Source of the DNA: Clostridiales bacterium
GTDB lineage: Bacteria; Bacillota; Clostridia; Oscillospirales; Oscillospiraceae
Length of the DNA stretch: 62,508 bases
NCBI GenBank assembly: GCA_021201185.1
Contig: JAJQFJ010000017.1
Span: forward strand, 1-62,508
Direction: 5' to 3'
The notes beneath the pieces are model-generated. The model was given only the letters and a program-made list of their open reading frames with translations, was not told the origin of the DNA and did not search any database. Shown piece after piece: positions 42,211-50,507 of this stretch; the stretch's first letter is position 1; every line of letters starts with the position of its first letter. A program made the position numbers and the translations under genes.

Positions 42211-42239
42211 ATTATATCCGTATCCGGGGTCGATTGCAA
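42211..42239 (-). promoter_or_regulatory. Promoter of mutY
   Basis: The minus strand reads TTGCAA (42239-42234), 17 nt, TATAAT (42216-42211). Confidence 0.75.
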
Positions 42240-42253
42240 ACACTTTCCCCCAT

Positions 42254-42282
42254 TTGCCAGTTTCCCCATCTCCTGCTATACT
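42254..42282 (+). promoter_or_regulatory. Promoter of the 42317 two-component system
   Basis: TTGCCA (42254-42259), 17 nt, TATACT (42277-42282). It is divergent from the mutY promoter with 14 bp between the -35 boxes. Confidence 0.7.
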
Positions 42283-42316
42283 AAGGGCAGAAATCTGACG
42301 CCGGGGAGGCCGCGCT

Positions 42317-42991
42317 ATGGAACTGCGGATCATCGAGGACGAACGGCTCATCGCCCAGACCATCGCCGACCTACTGGAGACCCAGGGGGACCGGGGCACC
42401 ATCGCCCTGGATGGCCCCACCGGTCTGCGGGCGGGGCTGGAGCGACGTTGGGACGCCATCATTCTGGACGCGATGCTGCCGGGGATGGACGGCTTTCAGG
42501 TCCTGCGGGAGCTGCGGGGCCGGGGAGTGCGCACCCCGGTGCTCATGCTCACCGCCCGGACCCAGCTGGACGACCGGGTCACCGGGCTGGACAGCGGGGC
42601 GGACTACTACCTGACCAAGCCCTTTGAGGCCAAGGAGCTGCTGGCCTGTGTGCGGATGCTCACCCGCCGCCGGGAGAAGACCGCTCCCGCCGTGCTGACC
42701 TTTGGCGACCTGCGGCTGGAGCTGTCCTCCTGCCTGCTCTGCTGTGGGGAGCGGTCTGTGCGGCTGAGCCGGAAGGAGTTTGAGATCATGGGCCTGTTGC
42801 TGGAGCGGCAGGGACAGAACGTCTCCAAGGACGCCATCCTGCAAAAGGTCTGGGGGAGCGGAGAGAGCGCCGACGGGGGCAGCGTGGAGGTCTACATCTC
42901 CTTCCTGCGGAAGAAGCTCCAGCATCTGGGAAGCCGCTGCGTCATCCGCACCCAGCGCACCCTGGGCTATCGGCTGGAGGTGGAGGCATGA
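42317..42991 (+). CDS. OmpR-family response regulator
   Basis: A 224-residue regulator with acceptor Asp51 (ILDAMLPGMDGF), TKPFE switch and a winged helix (RLSRKEFEIMGLLLERQ, SVEVYISFLRKKLQ, RTLGYRLE). GGGGAGG precedes the start. It overlaps the kinase by 4 bp. It is a clear paralogue of the regulator at 58226, so the two systems arose by duplication. Confidence 0.93.
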   Translation: MELRIIEDERLIAQTIADLLETQGDRGTIALDGPTGLRAGLERRWDAIILDAMLPGMDGFQVLRELRGRGVRTPVLMLTARTQLDDRVTGLDSGADYYLTKPFEAKELLACVRMLTRRREKTAPAVLTFGDLRLELSSCLLCCGERSVRLSRKEFEIMGLLLERQGQNVSKDAILQKVWGSGESADGGSVEVYISFLRKKLQHLGSRCVIRTQRTLGYRLEVEA

Positions 42992-44202
42992 TCAAGCGGC
43001 TGCGGCGGAAATTTATCCTTATTATCATGCTGCTGGTGGGGGCCATGCTGGCCGCCGCCTGTCTGGGCTTTCTGCTCACCATGAGGAGCAGCCTGGAGGA
43101 GGCCAGCGTCTCCGTCCTGGAGCGGGTCATCTGGGAGGACGAGACCCCCGCCTGGTCGGTGCAGGAGGACGAGATCACCGTCTCTCTGCCCTACTTCACC
43201 GTGACCGTCATTCCCAACGGCAGCGCCGCCATCATCACCTCCAGCCAGTTCTACAGCCTGGACGACTCGGAGAGCCTGCTGGGAGCCATCAACGCCGCCC
43301 TGGAGCAGGAGGACAGCATGGGCCTGCTGGAGGACTACGGCCTGCGGTATCTCCGGGAGGCCACCCAGGTGGGCTGGCGGCTGGCCTTTGTGGACATCTC
43401 CTATGAGCAGAGAACCCTGGCTCAGGCGGCAGTGAACGTGCTGCTGGTGGGCCTGGCGGCGCTGGCGGTGCTGTTCGTCATCAGCGTCTTTCTGGCCCGG
43501 TGGGCGGTGCGTCCGGTGGAGCGCTCCTGGGCGCAGCAGCGGCAGTTCGTGGCCGATGCCTCCCATGAGCTGAAAACGCCCCTGACGGTGATCCTCTCCA
43601 ATGCCGACCTGCTGGAAGAGGAGGAGGGCCTGTCCGAACAGGCCCGGCACTGGACGGAGAACATCCACACCGGCGGAGCGCAGATGCGGGAGCTGGTGGA
43701 GCAGCTGCTCCTCCTGGCCCGAAGCGGCAGCGACCAGGGCCAGCCGGTGAGACTCCAGCCCACAGAGCTCTCCGATCTGGCGGAGACGGCGGCCCTCATG
43801 TTCGAGCCGGTGGCCTTCGAGGCGGGAAAGCTGCTGGTGCAGGAGATCCAGAAGGACGTGGTCGTGGCGGGAGACGCCGCCCGGCTGAAGCGGCTGCTGG
43901 ACATCCTGCTGGACAACGCCGTGAAATACGCCGACCCCGGCGGGCAGATCCGCCTCTCCCTGACCACGGAGGGCAGGCGGGCGCTGCTGGCCGTCTCCGA
44001 CCAGGGGACGCCCATGGCGAAGGAGGAGCTGGAGCGCATCTTTCAGCGGTTCTACCGGGCGGACGAGGCCCGGAGCACCCAGGGCTTTGGCCTGGGGCTC
44101 TCCATCGCCCAGAGCATCGCCCAGGAGCACCACGGCAGGCTGTGGGCGGAGTCCGACCCGGCAGGGTGGAACAGCTTTTACTGCTCCCTGCCGCTGGGGT
44201 GA
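42988..44202 (+). CDS. Sensor histidine kinase
   Basis: A 404-residue membrane kinase with helix 1 (about 10-32), a short sensor loop (about 33-145), helix 2 (about 147-170), HisKA with His193 (FVADASHELKTPLTV) and HATPase (LLDNAVKYADPGG, DQGTPM, GFGLGLSIAQSIA). There is no HAMP domain of normal length. It is paired with the preceding regulator and is paralogous to the kinase at 58897. A perfect 14-bp terminator follows. Confidence 0.92.
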   Translation: MIKRLRRKFILIIMLLVGAMLAAACLGFLLTMRSSLEEASVSVLERVIWEDETPAWSVQEDEITVSLPYFTVTVIPNGSAAIITSSQFYSLDDSESLLGAINAALEQEDSMGLLEDYGLRYLREATQVGWRLAFVDISYEQRTLAQAAVNVLLVGLAALAVLFVISVFLARWAVRPVERSWAQQRQFVADASHELKTPLTVILSNADLLEEEEGLSEQARHWTENIHTGGAQMRELVEQLLLLARSGSDQGQPVRLQPTELSDLAETAALMFEPVAFEAGKLLVQEIQKDVVVAGDAARLKRLLDILLDNAVKYADPGGQIRLSLTTEGRRALLAVSDQGTPMAKEELERIFQRFYRADEARSTQGFGLGLSIAQSIAQEHHGRLWAESDPAGWNSFYCSLPLG

Positions 44203-44219
44203 AACCGGAAGAAAGTGCC

Positions 44220-44250
44220 AGCGTGTCAAAAAAGGCTTTTTTGACACGCT
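44220..44250. terminator. Perfectly palindromic terminator
   Basis: AGCGTGTCAAAAAA (44220-44233) and its exact inverse (44237-44250) with a GGC loop. The A/T runs inside the stem make it work in both directions. It lies directly between the kinase and module copy 4. Confidence 0.85.
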
Positions 44251-44291
44251 GAGTGCTTGACGTTTTCCCCTGTTTGAGGTATACTGAAAAC

Positions 44292-44384
44292 AGAACAAGG
44301 GGCACTGTCCGGTAACGGTTGGCCCCCCTAGTTGCTTACAGAAGTAACCGCCAGGTTAGGGTCCGGGGCGGTTACTTCTTTTTT
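44292..44384 (+). ncRNA. Candidate antitoxin RNA, copy 4
   Basis: A ~93-nt RNA ending in stem 44341-44352 / 44367-44378 plus T6. The 5' part reads AACAGAACAAGGGGCACTGT. Confidence 0.65.
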
Positions 44385-44452
44385 GCCTGTAAAACCAGGC
44401 TGATGACGCCAATGATGACAAGACAAAGCTGAAATACTTCGGATGTACTCAT
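44372..44452 (-). CDS. Putative small hydrophobic toxin, copy 4
   Basis: A 26-residue peptide identical to copies 2 and 3. The codons GGC, GTT and TTA replace GGT, GTC and TTG, so all three nucleotide differences from copy 2 in the frame are silent. This is direct evidence for selection on the peptide. Confidence 0.7.
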   Translation of the reverse strand: MSTSEVFQLCLVIIGVISLVLQAKKK

Positions 44453-44646
44453 CGGGCAGCCCCCCTCTTCTGAAATCAGGGGGCAAAAGAAGCTGCCCCC
44501 GTGAGAGGGGGCCAACCTCCACCGTATGGAACAGTGCCCAGCCCCAGAGGGGCCGATGACAGAATAACACAGGTTTTGACAGGATGCAAGGAAAACTTCG
44601 GACGCAGGAAAAGCTGGGCGGGAGCAAAAGCTCCACCCTCTCGCCA

Positions 44647-44675
44647 TTGTCCTTTCCCCAAAAGCGTGGTATAAT
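44647..44675 (+). promoter_or_regulatory. Promoter of the SecB-like gene
   Basis: TTGTCC (44647-44652), 17 nt, TATAAT (44670-44675). Confidence 0.7.
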
Positions 44676-44734
44676 CGGGCTGTACCCAACAAAACTCAGA
44701 CCATTTTATACTTTAATATAAGGAGGAACCCATT

Positions 44735-45166
44735 ATGGCGACCGTCACTCTGCTCCAGCAGCGCACCCGGGAGCTGCATCTGCGCAACGATGTCAAAAAG
44801 CAGGGGCAGCTCCAGCTCAGGAGCAATTTCAACTTTAACGTCAAATTCGCCGCCAACAACCAAAACTGCGTGGCCACCCTCTACCAGAGCTTTGAGGACA
44901 AGAGCGGGGAGGAGGACATCTCCGTCTCCGTCACCCTGGAGGGGCTGTTTTCCTGCCAGGGAGTGATGAGCGACGAGGACAAGAAGTCCGTCCATCTTCA
45001 GGCCTACGACGCCCTGTTCCCCTACCTCCAGTCGGTTGTGGGGCAGCTCTTCGGCTCCACCGGCTTTGCCGGCTTTATGCTGAAAAAGGTCCCCCTGGAC
45101 GAGGGGAGAGTGGTCGTGGCCCAGACAAAGCGGGAGAACGATCCCCCCACCCTGCCCATCGTGTGA
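44735..45166 (+). CDS. SecB-like chaperone homologue
   Basis: A 143-residue protein with a SecB-like order: strands FNFNVKFAANNQ and ISVSVTLEGLFSCQG, helix AYDALFPYLQSVVGQLFGSTGF, then AGFMLKKVPLD, which corresponds to the LFPYxRExI...GFPPLxLPPxNFD region of SecB. SecB keeps preproteins unfolded for export; SecB-like proteins also serve some toxin-antitoxin-chaperone systems. SecB is unusual in Gram-positive bacteria. AGGAGG lies 8 nt upstream. It is followed after 6 nt by a two-component system. The assignment is by eye. Confidence 0.6.
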   Translation: MATVTLLQQRTRELHLRNDVKKQGQLQLRSNFNFNVKFAANNQNCVATLYQSFEDKSGEEDISVSVTLEGLFSCQGVMSDEDKKSVHLQAYDALFPYLQSVVGQLFGSTGFAGFMLKKVPLDEGRVVVAQTKRENDPPTLPIV

Positions 45167-45172
45167 CAGACC

Positions 45173-45856
45173 ATGATCTATCTGGTAGAGGACGACAGCA
45201 ACATCCGGGAGCTGGTGGTCTACACTCTGAACCAGACGGGACTGGAGGCAAAGGGCTTCGGCCTGCCCTCCCAGTTCTGGTCGGCGGTGGAGCAGCAGAC
45301 CCCGGAGCTGGTGCTGCTGGACATTATGCTCCCGGAGGAGAGAGGTCTGGACATCCTGGCCCGTCTGCGCCGGACGCCGGGGACGACAGAGATACCGGTG
45401 ATGATGCTCACCGCCAAGGACAGCGAGTATGACAAGGTGGTGGGGTTGGACCGGGGGGCGGACGACTATCTGGCCAAGCCCTTCGGCATGATGGAACTGA
45501 CCGCCCGGGTACGGGCGCTGCTCCGCCGGACAGCCCGGGAAAAACAGGAGCCGGTGTATCAGTTGGACAGCCTCACCGTCTGGCCGGAGAAGCGACGGGT
45601 CCAGGTGGCAGGGGCAGAGGCAGTGCTGACCCGAAAGGAGTTCGACCTGCTGTGTCTGCTGCTGAAGAATGAGGATCGGGTGGTCACCCGGGAACAGCTC
45701 ATCCGGGAGGTCTGGGGCTACACCTACCAGGGGGAGAGCCGGACGGTGGATGTGCATGTGCGCACCCTGCGGCAGAAGCTGGGCCAGGCCGGGGACCTGA
45801 TCGAGACAGTCCGGGGCGTTGGCTACCGGATCAGGAGGACAGCCGATGAAGCGTAA
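45173..45856 (+). CDS. OmpR/PhoB-family response regulator
   Basis: A 227-residue regulator with acceptor Asp50 (LVLLDIMLPEERG), LAKPFG switch and a winged helix (LTRKEFDLLCLLLKN, SRTVDVHVRTLRQKLG, GVGYRIRR). It resembles the PhoP/PhoB subgroup. It starts 6 nt after the SecB-like gene with no strong ribosome site of its own, so it is probably translated by coupling. It overlaps the kinase by 11 bp. Confidence 0.92.
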   Translation: MIYLVEDDSNIRELVVYTLNQTGLEAKGFGLPSQFWSAVEQQTPELVLLDIMLPEERGLDILARLRRTPGTTEIPVMMLTAKDSEYDKVVGLDRGADDYLAKPFGMMELTARVRALLRRTAREKQEPVYQLDSLTVWPEKRRVQVAGAEAVLTRKEFDLLCLLLKNEDRVVTREQLIREVWGYTYQGESRTVDVHVRTLRQKLGQAGDLIETVRGVGYRIRRTADEA

Positions 45857-47216
45857 GCTGTTTTGGACCGGCTTCCTCTGCGCCATGGTGGTGCTGCTCG
45901 CCTGCCTGTCGGTGACGGTGCTGGCGGTGTTCGATTATTTTTCCCAGTACAACGAGCAGCGTCTGGAGGAGGAGGCCGCCTATCTGGGGGCCGCCGTGGA
46001 GACCGGGGGCGGAGACTTCCTGGAGACAGTAGACCGGGAGGGCACCCAGCAGCGCGTCACCTGGATCGATACCGACGGCACGGTGCTCTATGACAGCGAG
46101 GCAGACGCCGCCTCCATGGAGAATCACAGCCAGCGGGAGGAGGTGGCTGAGGCCCGGGAGAGCGGCAGCGGCTGGAGCGTCCGCTACTCCGATACCCTGG
46201 CCACCAAGACCACCTATTACGCCCAACTCCTGTCCGACGGCACCGTGCTCCGGGTGTCCGGGACGGAGTGGACGGTACTGAGTATGCTGCTGGATATGTG
46301 GCCCTCTCTGCTGCTGGTGGTGGCCCTGGCGATCCTGCTGTCCGCTCTGCTGGCCTGGCGCATTGCGGAGACCATCGCCCGGCCGGTGAACGAGATCGAC
46401 CTGGAGCACCCGGACGAGAACGGGGTCTACCCCGAGTTGCGCCCCCTGGCCCGGCGAATCAACGCCCAGAGCCGCCAGATCAAGCGACAGATAGAGCTGC
46501 TGGACCAGGAGCATCAGCGGCAGGACCGGCTCCGCCGGGAGTTCACCGCCAACGGCTCCCATGAGCTGAAGACCCCTCTGACCTCCATCTCCGGCTATGC
46601 GGAGATCATCCATGAGGGCATCGCCCAGCCGGAGAATGTAAAGGAGTTCTCCGGCAAGATCTACGACGAGGCCCAGCGGCTCCAGACTCTGGTGGGGGAT
46701 ATCCTGGAGCTGTCCCGGGTGGAGGACCTGGGGGTCGGGATGGAAAAGACGGCAGTGGACCTGTACCCGCTCTGCGAGGAGACCCTTCGCCGCTTCCGGC
46801 CCCAGGCGGAGCGCCGGGAGATCGCGCTGGAGCTACAGGGGGAGCACGGGGCCGTCCAGGGCTCCCGGGAGCTGCTGGGCGAGGTGATCAGCAATCTGTG
46901 CGACAACGCCATCAAGTACAACCGGGACGGGGGCAGCGTGGTGGTCACGGTGCGCCGCCTGGGAGACCGGGTGCTGCTGTCGGTGGCGGACACGGGCATC
47001 GGCATCCCGGAGGAGGACCAGGGCCGGGTGTTCGAGCGGTTCTACCGGGTGGACAAGAGCCGCTCCAAGGCGGTGGGAGGCACCGGGCTGGGACTGTCCA
47101 TCGTCAAGCACGCCGCCGCCGCCCATAACGCCCAGCTCCAGCTGGAGAGCCAGCTGGGGCAGGGAACGGAGATCCGCCTGCTCTTCCCCGGGGGCGAGAC
47201 GGAGGACGAGAGCTGA
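45846..47216 (+). CDS. PhoR-like sensor histidine kinase
   Basis: A 456-residue kinase with helix 1 (about 8-30), a periplasmic-type sensor (about 31-148, WIDTDGTVLYDSEA), helix 2 (about 150-175), a HAMP-like linker, HisKA with His239 (FTANGSHELKTPLTS), and HATPase with NLCDNAIKYNRDGG, DTGIGIP and GTGLGLSIVKH. AGGAGGAC precedes the start at 45846. It is a partner of the 45173 regulator. Confidence 0.93.
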   Translation: MKRKLFWTGFLCAMVVLLACLSVTVLAVFDYFSQYNEQRLEEEAAYLGAAVETGGGDFLETVDREGTQQRVTWIDTDGTVLYDSEADAASMENHSQREEVAEARESGSGWSVRYSDTLATKTTYYAQLLSDGTVLRVSGTEWTVLSMLLDMWPSLLLVVALAILLSALLAWRIAETIARPVNEIDLEHPDENGVYPELRPLARRINAQSRQIKRQIELLDQEHQRQDRLRREFTANGSHELKTPLTSISGYAEIIHEGIAQPENVKEFSGKIYDEAQRLQTLVGDILELSRVEDLGVGMEKTAVDLYPLCEETLRRFRPQAERREIALELQGEHGAVQGSRELLGEVISNLCDNAIKYNRDGGSVVVTVRRLGDRVLLSVADTGIGIPEEDQGRVFERFYRVDKSRSKAVGGTGLGLSIVKHAAAAHNAQLQLESQLGQGTEIRLLFPGGETEDES

Positions 47217-47592
47217 CCGGGGCATAAAAATACAAAACGCCTGAGCCGTGCACTCAGACGTCTTGTAAAGCAGCAAACCTCTCACACATTCCGGCTCCAC
47301 TCCTGCGGAACCCGTGCAAGAAACTCTTGCTGTTTTGTAGTTTAAGCCTTTTTTCAGGATTTTTCAAGAGAAAAGCACGAAAAAACCGTGAACAGCCTGA
47401 CAAAATCTTCACAGAGCGTTTACAGACGCTTTGACAACTTGCACAAAATTTTCCAGGAAGAACGCCGAAGACGGAAAAACGTCCGTCCACAGCGAACAGG
47501 GAGCGAGAACGTTCCCGAAAACGGTGACAGAACCCTGCCGGATATGCCCCGTGAGGGGGAGAAAGAGCACCGGAAAATTCCCAAAAAAGCTC

Positions 47593-47621
47593 TTTACACC
47601 GCCCTGAAAATATGATACAGT
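47593..47621 (+). promoter_or_regulatory. Promoter of rpsO
   Basis: TTTACA (47593-47598), 17 nt, TACAGT (47616-47621). Confidence 0.6.
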
Positions 47622-47640
47622 AACTAAGCGTGTAACGCAG

Positions 47641-47715
47641 ACCCGTGGGCCTGGTCTCAGGAGACAGGGGAGAGACGTCCCCAGTTCACCGGCCTGACAC
47701 TCAGCTCAGCGGGAA
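47641..47715 (+). promoter_or_regulatory. Structured leader of rpsO, possible S15 autoregulatory site
   Basis: CCCG (47642-47645) can close with CGGG (47710-47713). Inside are GTCT-CAGG-AGAC (47654-47665) and GGGG/CCCC (47667-47670 with 47679-47682). S15 leaders commonly use such multi-branched folds to repress translation. No specific family model could be checked. Confidence 0.4.
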
Positions 47716-47739
47716 TTTAGAGAAAAGGTGGAACCCATT

Positions 47740-48006
47740 ATGATCCGCAAAGAGGAAAAAACTGCCGTCATCGAGGCAAACCGCACCCATGAGAACGACA
47801 CTGGCTCTCCCGAGGTCCAGATCGCCATTCTCACCACCCGGATTCAGCAGCTCACCGAGCACCTGAAGGTGCACACCCACGACAACCACTCCCGCCGTGG
47901 TCTGCTGAAAATGGTCGGTAAGCGCCGCCGTCTGCTGGACTATCTGGCAAAGAAGGATATCGAGCGCTATCGTGCGATCATCGCCAAGCTGGGCATTCGT
48001 AAGTAA
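47740..48006 (+). CDS. rpsO: 30S ribosomal protein S15
   Basis: An 88-residue S15 that binds 16S rRNA early in assembly. It has the typical [22 protein letters not shown] and [20 protein letters not shown] motifs. The start MIRKEEK at 47740 follows AAAGGTGG; the in-frame ATG at 47728 precedes the ribosome site spacing. Gene order rpsO-pnp is conserved in bacteria. Confidence 0.98.
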   Translation: MIRKEEKTAVIEANRTHENDTGSPEVQIAILTTRIQQLTEHLKVHTHDNHSRRGLLKMVGKRRRLLDYLAKKDIERYRAIIAKLGIRK

Positions 48007-48015
48007 TACACTCCA

Positions 48016-48041
48016 GGGGTGGCGTCACAGGGCGTCACCCC
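48016..48041 (+). terminator. Hairpin after rpsO
   Basis: CAGGGGTG pairs with CACCCCTG without a T-tract. It is more likely an RNA-processing or attenuation hairpin than a full terminator. Confidence 0.45.
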
Positions 48042-48082
48042 TGCTGTGCGTTTCCCAGCACGCCCCGGAACAGGGGGAACGC

Positions 48083-48147
48083 CTCTTTTAGCAGTTGAAT
48101 CTGTCCTCCGGCATCTGCGGGAGGGTGGATTCAAGTGCTAAAAAGAG
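48083..48147 (+). promoter_or_regulatory. Long leader hairpin of pnp
   Basis: CTCTTTTAGCA (48083-48093) pairs with TGCTAAAAAGAG (48136-48147), then TGAATC with GATTCA, then CCTCC with GGAGG, forming an almost continuous stem about 24 bp long that ends 49 nt before the pnp start. In E. coli a similar leader stem is cut by RNase III and lets PNPase repress its own synthesis. The same control here is inferred. Confidence 0.6.
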
Positions 48148-48196
48148 CCCTCTGTTCCTCCCAATGAAATCATATTCCAAGGAGGAAAACACAATT

Positions 48197-50335
48197 ATGT
48201 CGATCATTATCAAGCATCGCCAGTTCCCCAACTATAAGTGCTACGAGATGGACCTGTGCGGCCGTCCCCTCAAGCTGGAGGTGGGCAAGGTGGCAGAGCT
48301 GGCCAACGCCGCCGTAGTCGCCACCTATGGCGAGACCACCGTTCTTGTCACCGCCACCGCCTCCTCCCGGCCCCGGGACGGGGTGGACTTCTTCCCCCTG
48401 TCCGTGGACTTTGAGGAGAAGCTGTACGCCGTGGGCCGCATCCCCGGCTCCTTCATGCGCCGGGAGGGCCGTCCCAGCCTGCCCGCCGTCCTGGCCAGCC
48501 GCTGCATCGACCGGCCCATCCGCCCCCTGTTCCCCCACGACTTCCGCAACGACGTGGCTATCACCTGCACCGTCCTGTCTGTGGATCGGGACTGCTCTCC
48601 CGAGGTAGCCGCCACCATCGGCACCTCCGCCGCCCTGTCCATCTCTGATATCCCCTGGAACGGCCCTGTGGGCTGCCTGAGCGTGGGCTATGTGGACGGT
48701 CAGATCGTCTTTAACCCCACCCAGGAGCAGAGCCACAAGAGCCAGATGGCTACCACCGTGGTGGCTACCGGCAAGAAGATCGTCATGATCGAGGCCGGGG
48801 CCGACCAGATCCCCGACGAGATCATGTTCGAGGGCATCTGCAAGGCCTTTGACGAGATCCAGAAGCAGATCAAGCTCATCAACCAGATGGTGGAGGAGAT
48901 CGGCAAGCCCAAGTTCGACTATCCCCACGCCGACTTCGACCAGGAGCTGTTCGACAAGATCGTGGACGCCACCATGGACGAGGCCAAGGCCGCCATGGAT
49001 ACCGACGACAAGAACGTCCGTGAGGCCCGCTGGGACAAGCTGGTGGATCACTGGCACGAGCTGTTCCTGGAGGACTATCCCGACATGGACAAGTACCTGG
49101 AGGAGATTACCTACAAGTTCCAGAAGAAGATCGTCAAGGCCTGGCTGCTGGAGGGCCACCGGGTAGACGGCCGCGCGCGGAACGAGATCCGGCCGCTGGC
49201 AGCTGAGGTGGGCGTCCTGCCCCGGGTCCACGGCTCCGGCCTGTTCACCCGCGGTCAGACCCAGGTGCTCTCCGTCTGCACCCTGAACACCCTCTCCGCC
49301 TGTCAGAAGCTGGACACCATCTGGGAGGAGGAGTCCAAGCGGTATATGCACCACTACAACTTCCCCGGCTACTCCGTGGGCGAGGCCAAGGGCAGCAAGA
49401 GCACCAACCGCCGGGAGTATGGCCACGGCGCTCTGGCCGAGCGGGCGCTGCTGCCTGTCATCCCCTCTGAGGAGGAGTTCCCCTACGCCATCCGCGTGGT
49501 CTCTGAGGTGCTCAGCTCCAACGGCTCCACCTCTCAGGGCTCCATCTGCGGCTCCACCCTGGCTCTGATGGACGCCGGCGTGCCCATCAAGGCTCCCGTG
49601 GCCGGCATCTCCTGCGGCCTGATTCAGGACGACGACGGCGGCTTCAACACCTTCATCGACATCCAGGGCGTGGAGGACTTCCACGGCGAGATGGACTTCA
49701 AGGTGGCCGGCACCAAGACCGGCATCACCGCCATCCAGATGGACCTGAAGAATGACGGCCTGGCTCTGGAGATCGTGAAGAACGCCCTGGAGCTGACCCG
49801 TGAGGCCCGTATCCAGATCCTGGACGAGATCATGCTCCCCTGCATCTCCGAGCCCCGTCCGGAGCTGTCCCCCAACGCCCCCAAGCTCATCAAGATGAAG
49901 ATCGCCGTGGAGAACATCCGCGACGTCATCGGCTCCGGCGGCAAGGTCATCCAGAAGATCCAGGCCGACTCCGGCGCCAAGGTGGACGTGGAGGAAGACG
50001 GCACTATCTATATCTCCGGCAACAACTCCGCCAGCGTGGACGCCGCCAAGAAGGCCATCGACGCCATCGTCTTTGTCCCCGAGGTGGGCAGCCTGTACTT
50101 CGGCAAGGTCGTCCGCATCATGAAGTTCGGCGCCTTTGTGGAGCTGGCCCCCGGCAAGGACGGTCTGGTGCACATCTCCAAGCTGGCCAACCACCGCATT
50201 GCCACGGTGGAGGACGCGGTGAATATCGGCGACATGATCTGGGTCAAGGTCACCGACATCGACGAAAAGGGCCGTATCAACCTGAGCCACATCGACGCCC
50301 TCCGGGAGATCAAGGCCCGGAAGGAGAACCGGTAA
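48197..50335 (+). CDS. pnp: Polyribonucleotide nucleotidyltransferase (PNPase)
   Basis: A 712-residue 3'-5' phosphorolytic exoribonuclease. It has two RNase PH domains (about 12-230 and 320-550; RPSLPAVLASRCIDRPIRPL, SSNGSTSQGSICGSTLALMD), the KH domain (about 560-620, VIGSGGKVIQKI) and the S1 domain (about 625-700, YFGKVVRIMKFGAFVELAPG). The length is normal. The start at 48197 has AAGGAGG 10 nt upstream. Codon use is very GC-biased, which gives long spurious frames on the other strand. Confidence 0.98.
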   Translation: MSIIIKHRQFPNYKCYEMDLCGRPLKLEVGKVAELANAAVVATYGETTVLVTATASSRPRDGVDFFPLSVDFEEKLYAVGRIPGSFMRREGRPSLPAVLASRCIDRPIRPLFPHDFRNDVAITCTVLSVDRDCSPEVAATIGTSAALSISDIPWNGPVGCLSVGYVDGQIVFNPTQEQSHKSQMATTVVATGKKIVMIEAGADQIPDEIMFEGICKAFDEIQKQIKLINQMVEEIGKPKFDYPHADFDQELFDKIVDATMDEAKAAMDTDDKNVREARWDKLVDHWHELFLEDYPDMDKYLEEITYKFQKKIVKAWLLEGHRVDGRARNEIRPLAAEVGVLPRVHGSGLFTRGQTQVLSVCTLNTLSACQKLDTIWEEESKRYMHHYNFPGYSVGEAKGSKSTNRREYGHGALAERALLPVIPSEEEFPYAIRVVSEVLSSNGSTSQGSICGSTLALMDAGVPIKAPVAGISCGLIQDDDGGFNTFIDIQGVEDFHGEMDFKVAGTKTGITAIQMDLKNDGLALEIVKNALELTREARIQILDEIMLPCISEPRPELSPNAPKLIKMKIAVENIRDVIGSGGKVIQKIQADSGAKVDVEEDGTIYISGNNSASVDAAKKAIDAIVFVPEVGSLYFGKVVRIMKFGAFVELAPGKDGLVHISKLANHRIATVEDAVNIGDMIWVKVTDIDEKGRINLSHIDALREIKARKENR

Positions 50336-50395
50336 CAGAGAAAATCAGACCGACCGCAGGTATCCTGTGGCCCACGGTATTCAAAGCAAGTGAAG

Positions 50396-50434
50396 AGGAG
50401 CCGGACAGGGAGACTCTCCCCTCCGGCTCTTTTT
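50396..50434 (+). terminator. Intrinsic terminator of pnp
   Basis: GAGCCGGA (50398-50405) pairs with TCCGGCTC (50422-50429) around an inner GGGAG/CTCCC stem, followed by TTTTT. Confidence 0.88.
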
Positions 50435-50507
50435 CAGGCGACGGGCATTTTGAAAAGAGAAGTTATCCAAACAAACCTGGGAGAGAGACAGAGAGGAAGT
50501 ATGGTTT

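Larger units (their letters stand above)
44257..44589. repeat. Type I toxin-antitoxin-like module, copy 4
   Basis: The plus promoter is TTGACG (44257-44262), 17 nt, TATACT (44280-44285). The minus promoter is TTGCAT (44589-44584), 17 nt, TATTCT (44566-44561). The inverted ends read GGGCACTGTCC and GGGCACTGTTCC, differing from the other copies in the same way on both sides. Confidence 0.82.
47217..47739. other. Intergenic region: weak terminator, AT-rich spacer and rpsO leader
   Basis: A bulged hairpin at 47230-47265 (ACAAAACGCCTGAG with CTCAGACGTCTTGT) probably ends the kinase transcript. The part from 47300 to 47580 shows no gene with a ribosome site. Its one open frame (47388-47615) has unlike codon use. 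The rpsO promoter and leader fill the rest. Confidence 0.55.

Noticed and set aside
47388..47615. 75-codon plus-strand frame upstream of rpsO
   Set aside because: It has no ribosome site, is low in typical codons, and overlaps the rpsO promoter.
48170..50290. Minus-strand open frame of about 700 codons opposite pnp
   Set aside because: Same shadow effect; pnp is certain on the plus strand.
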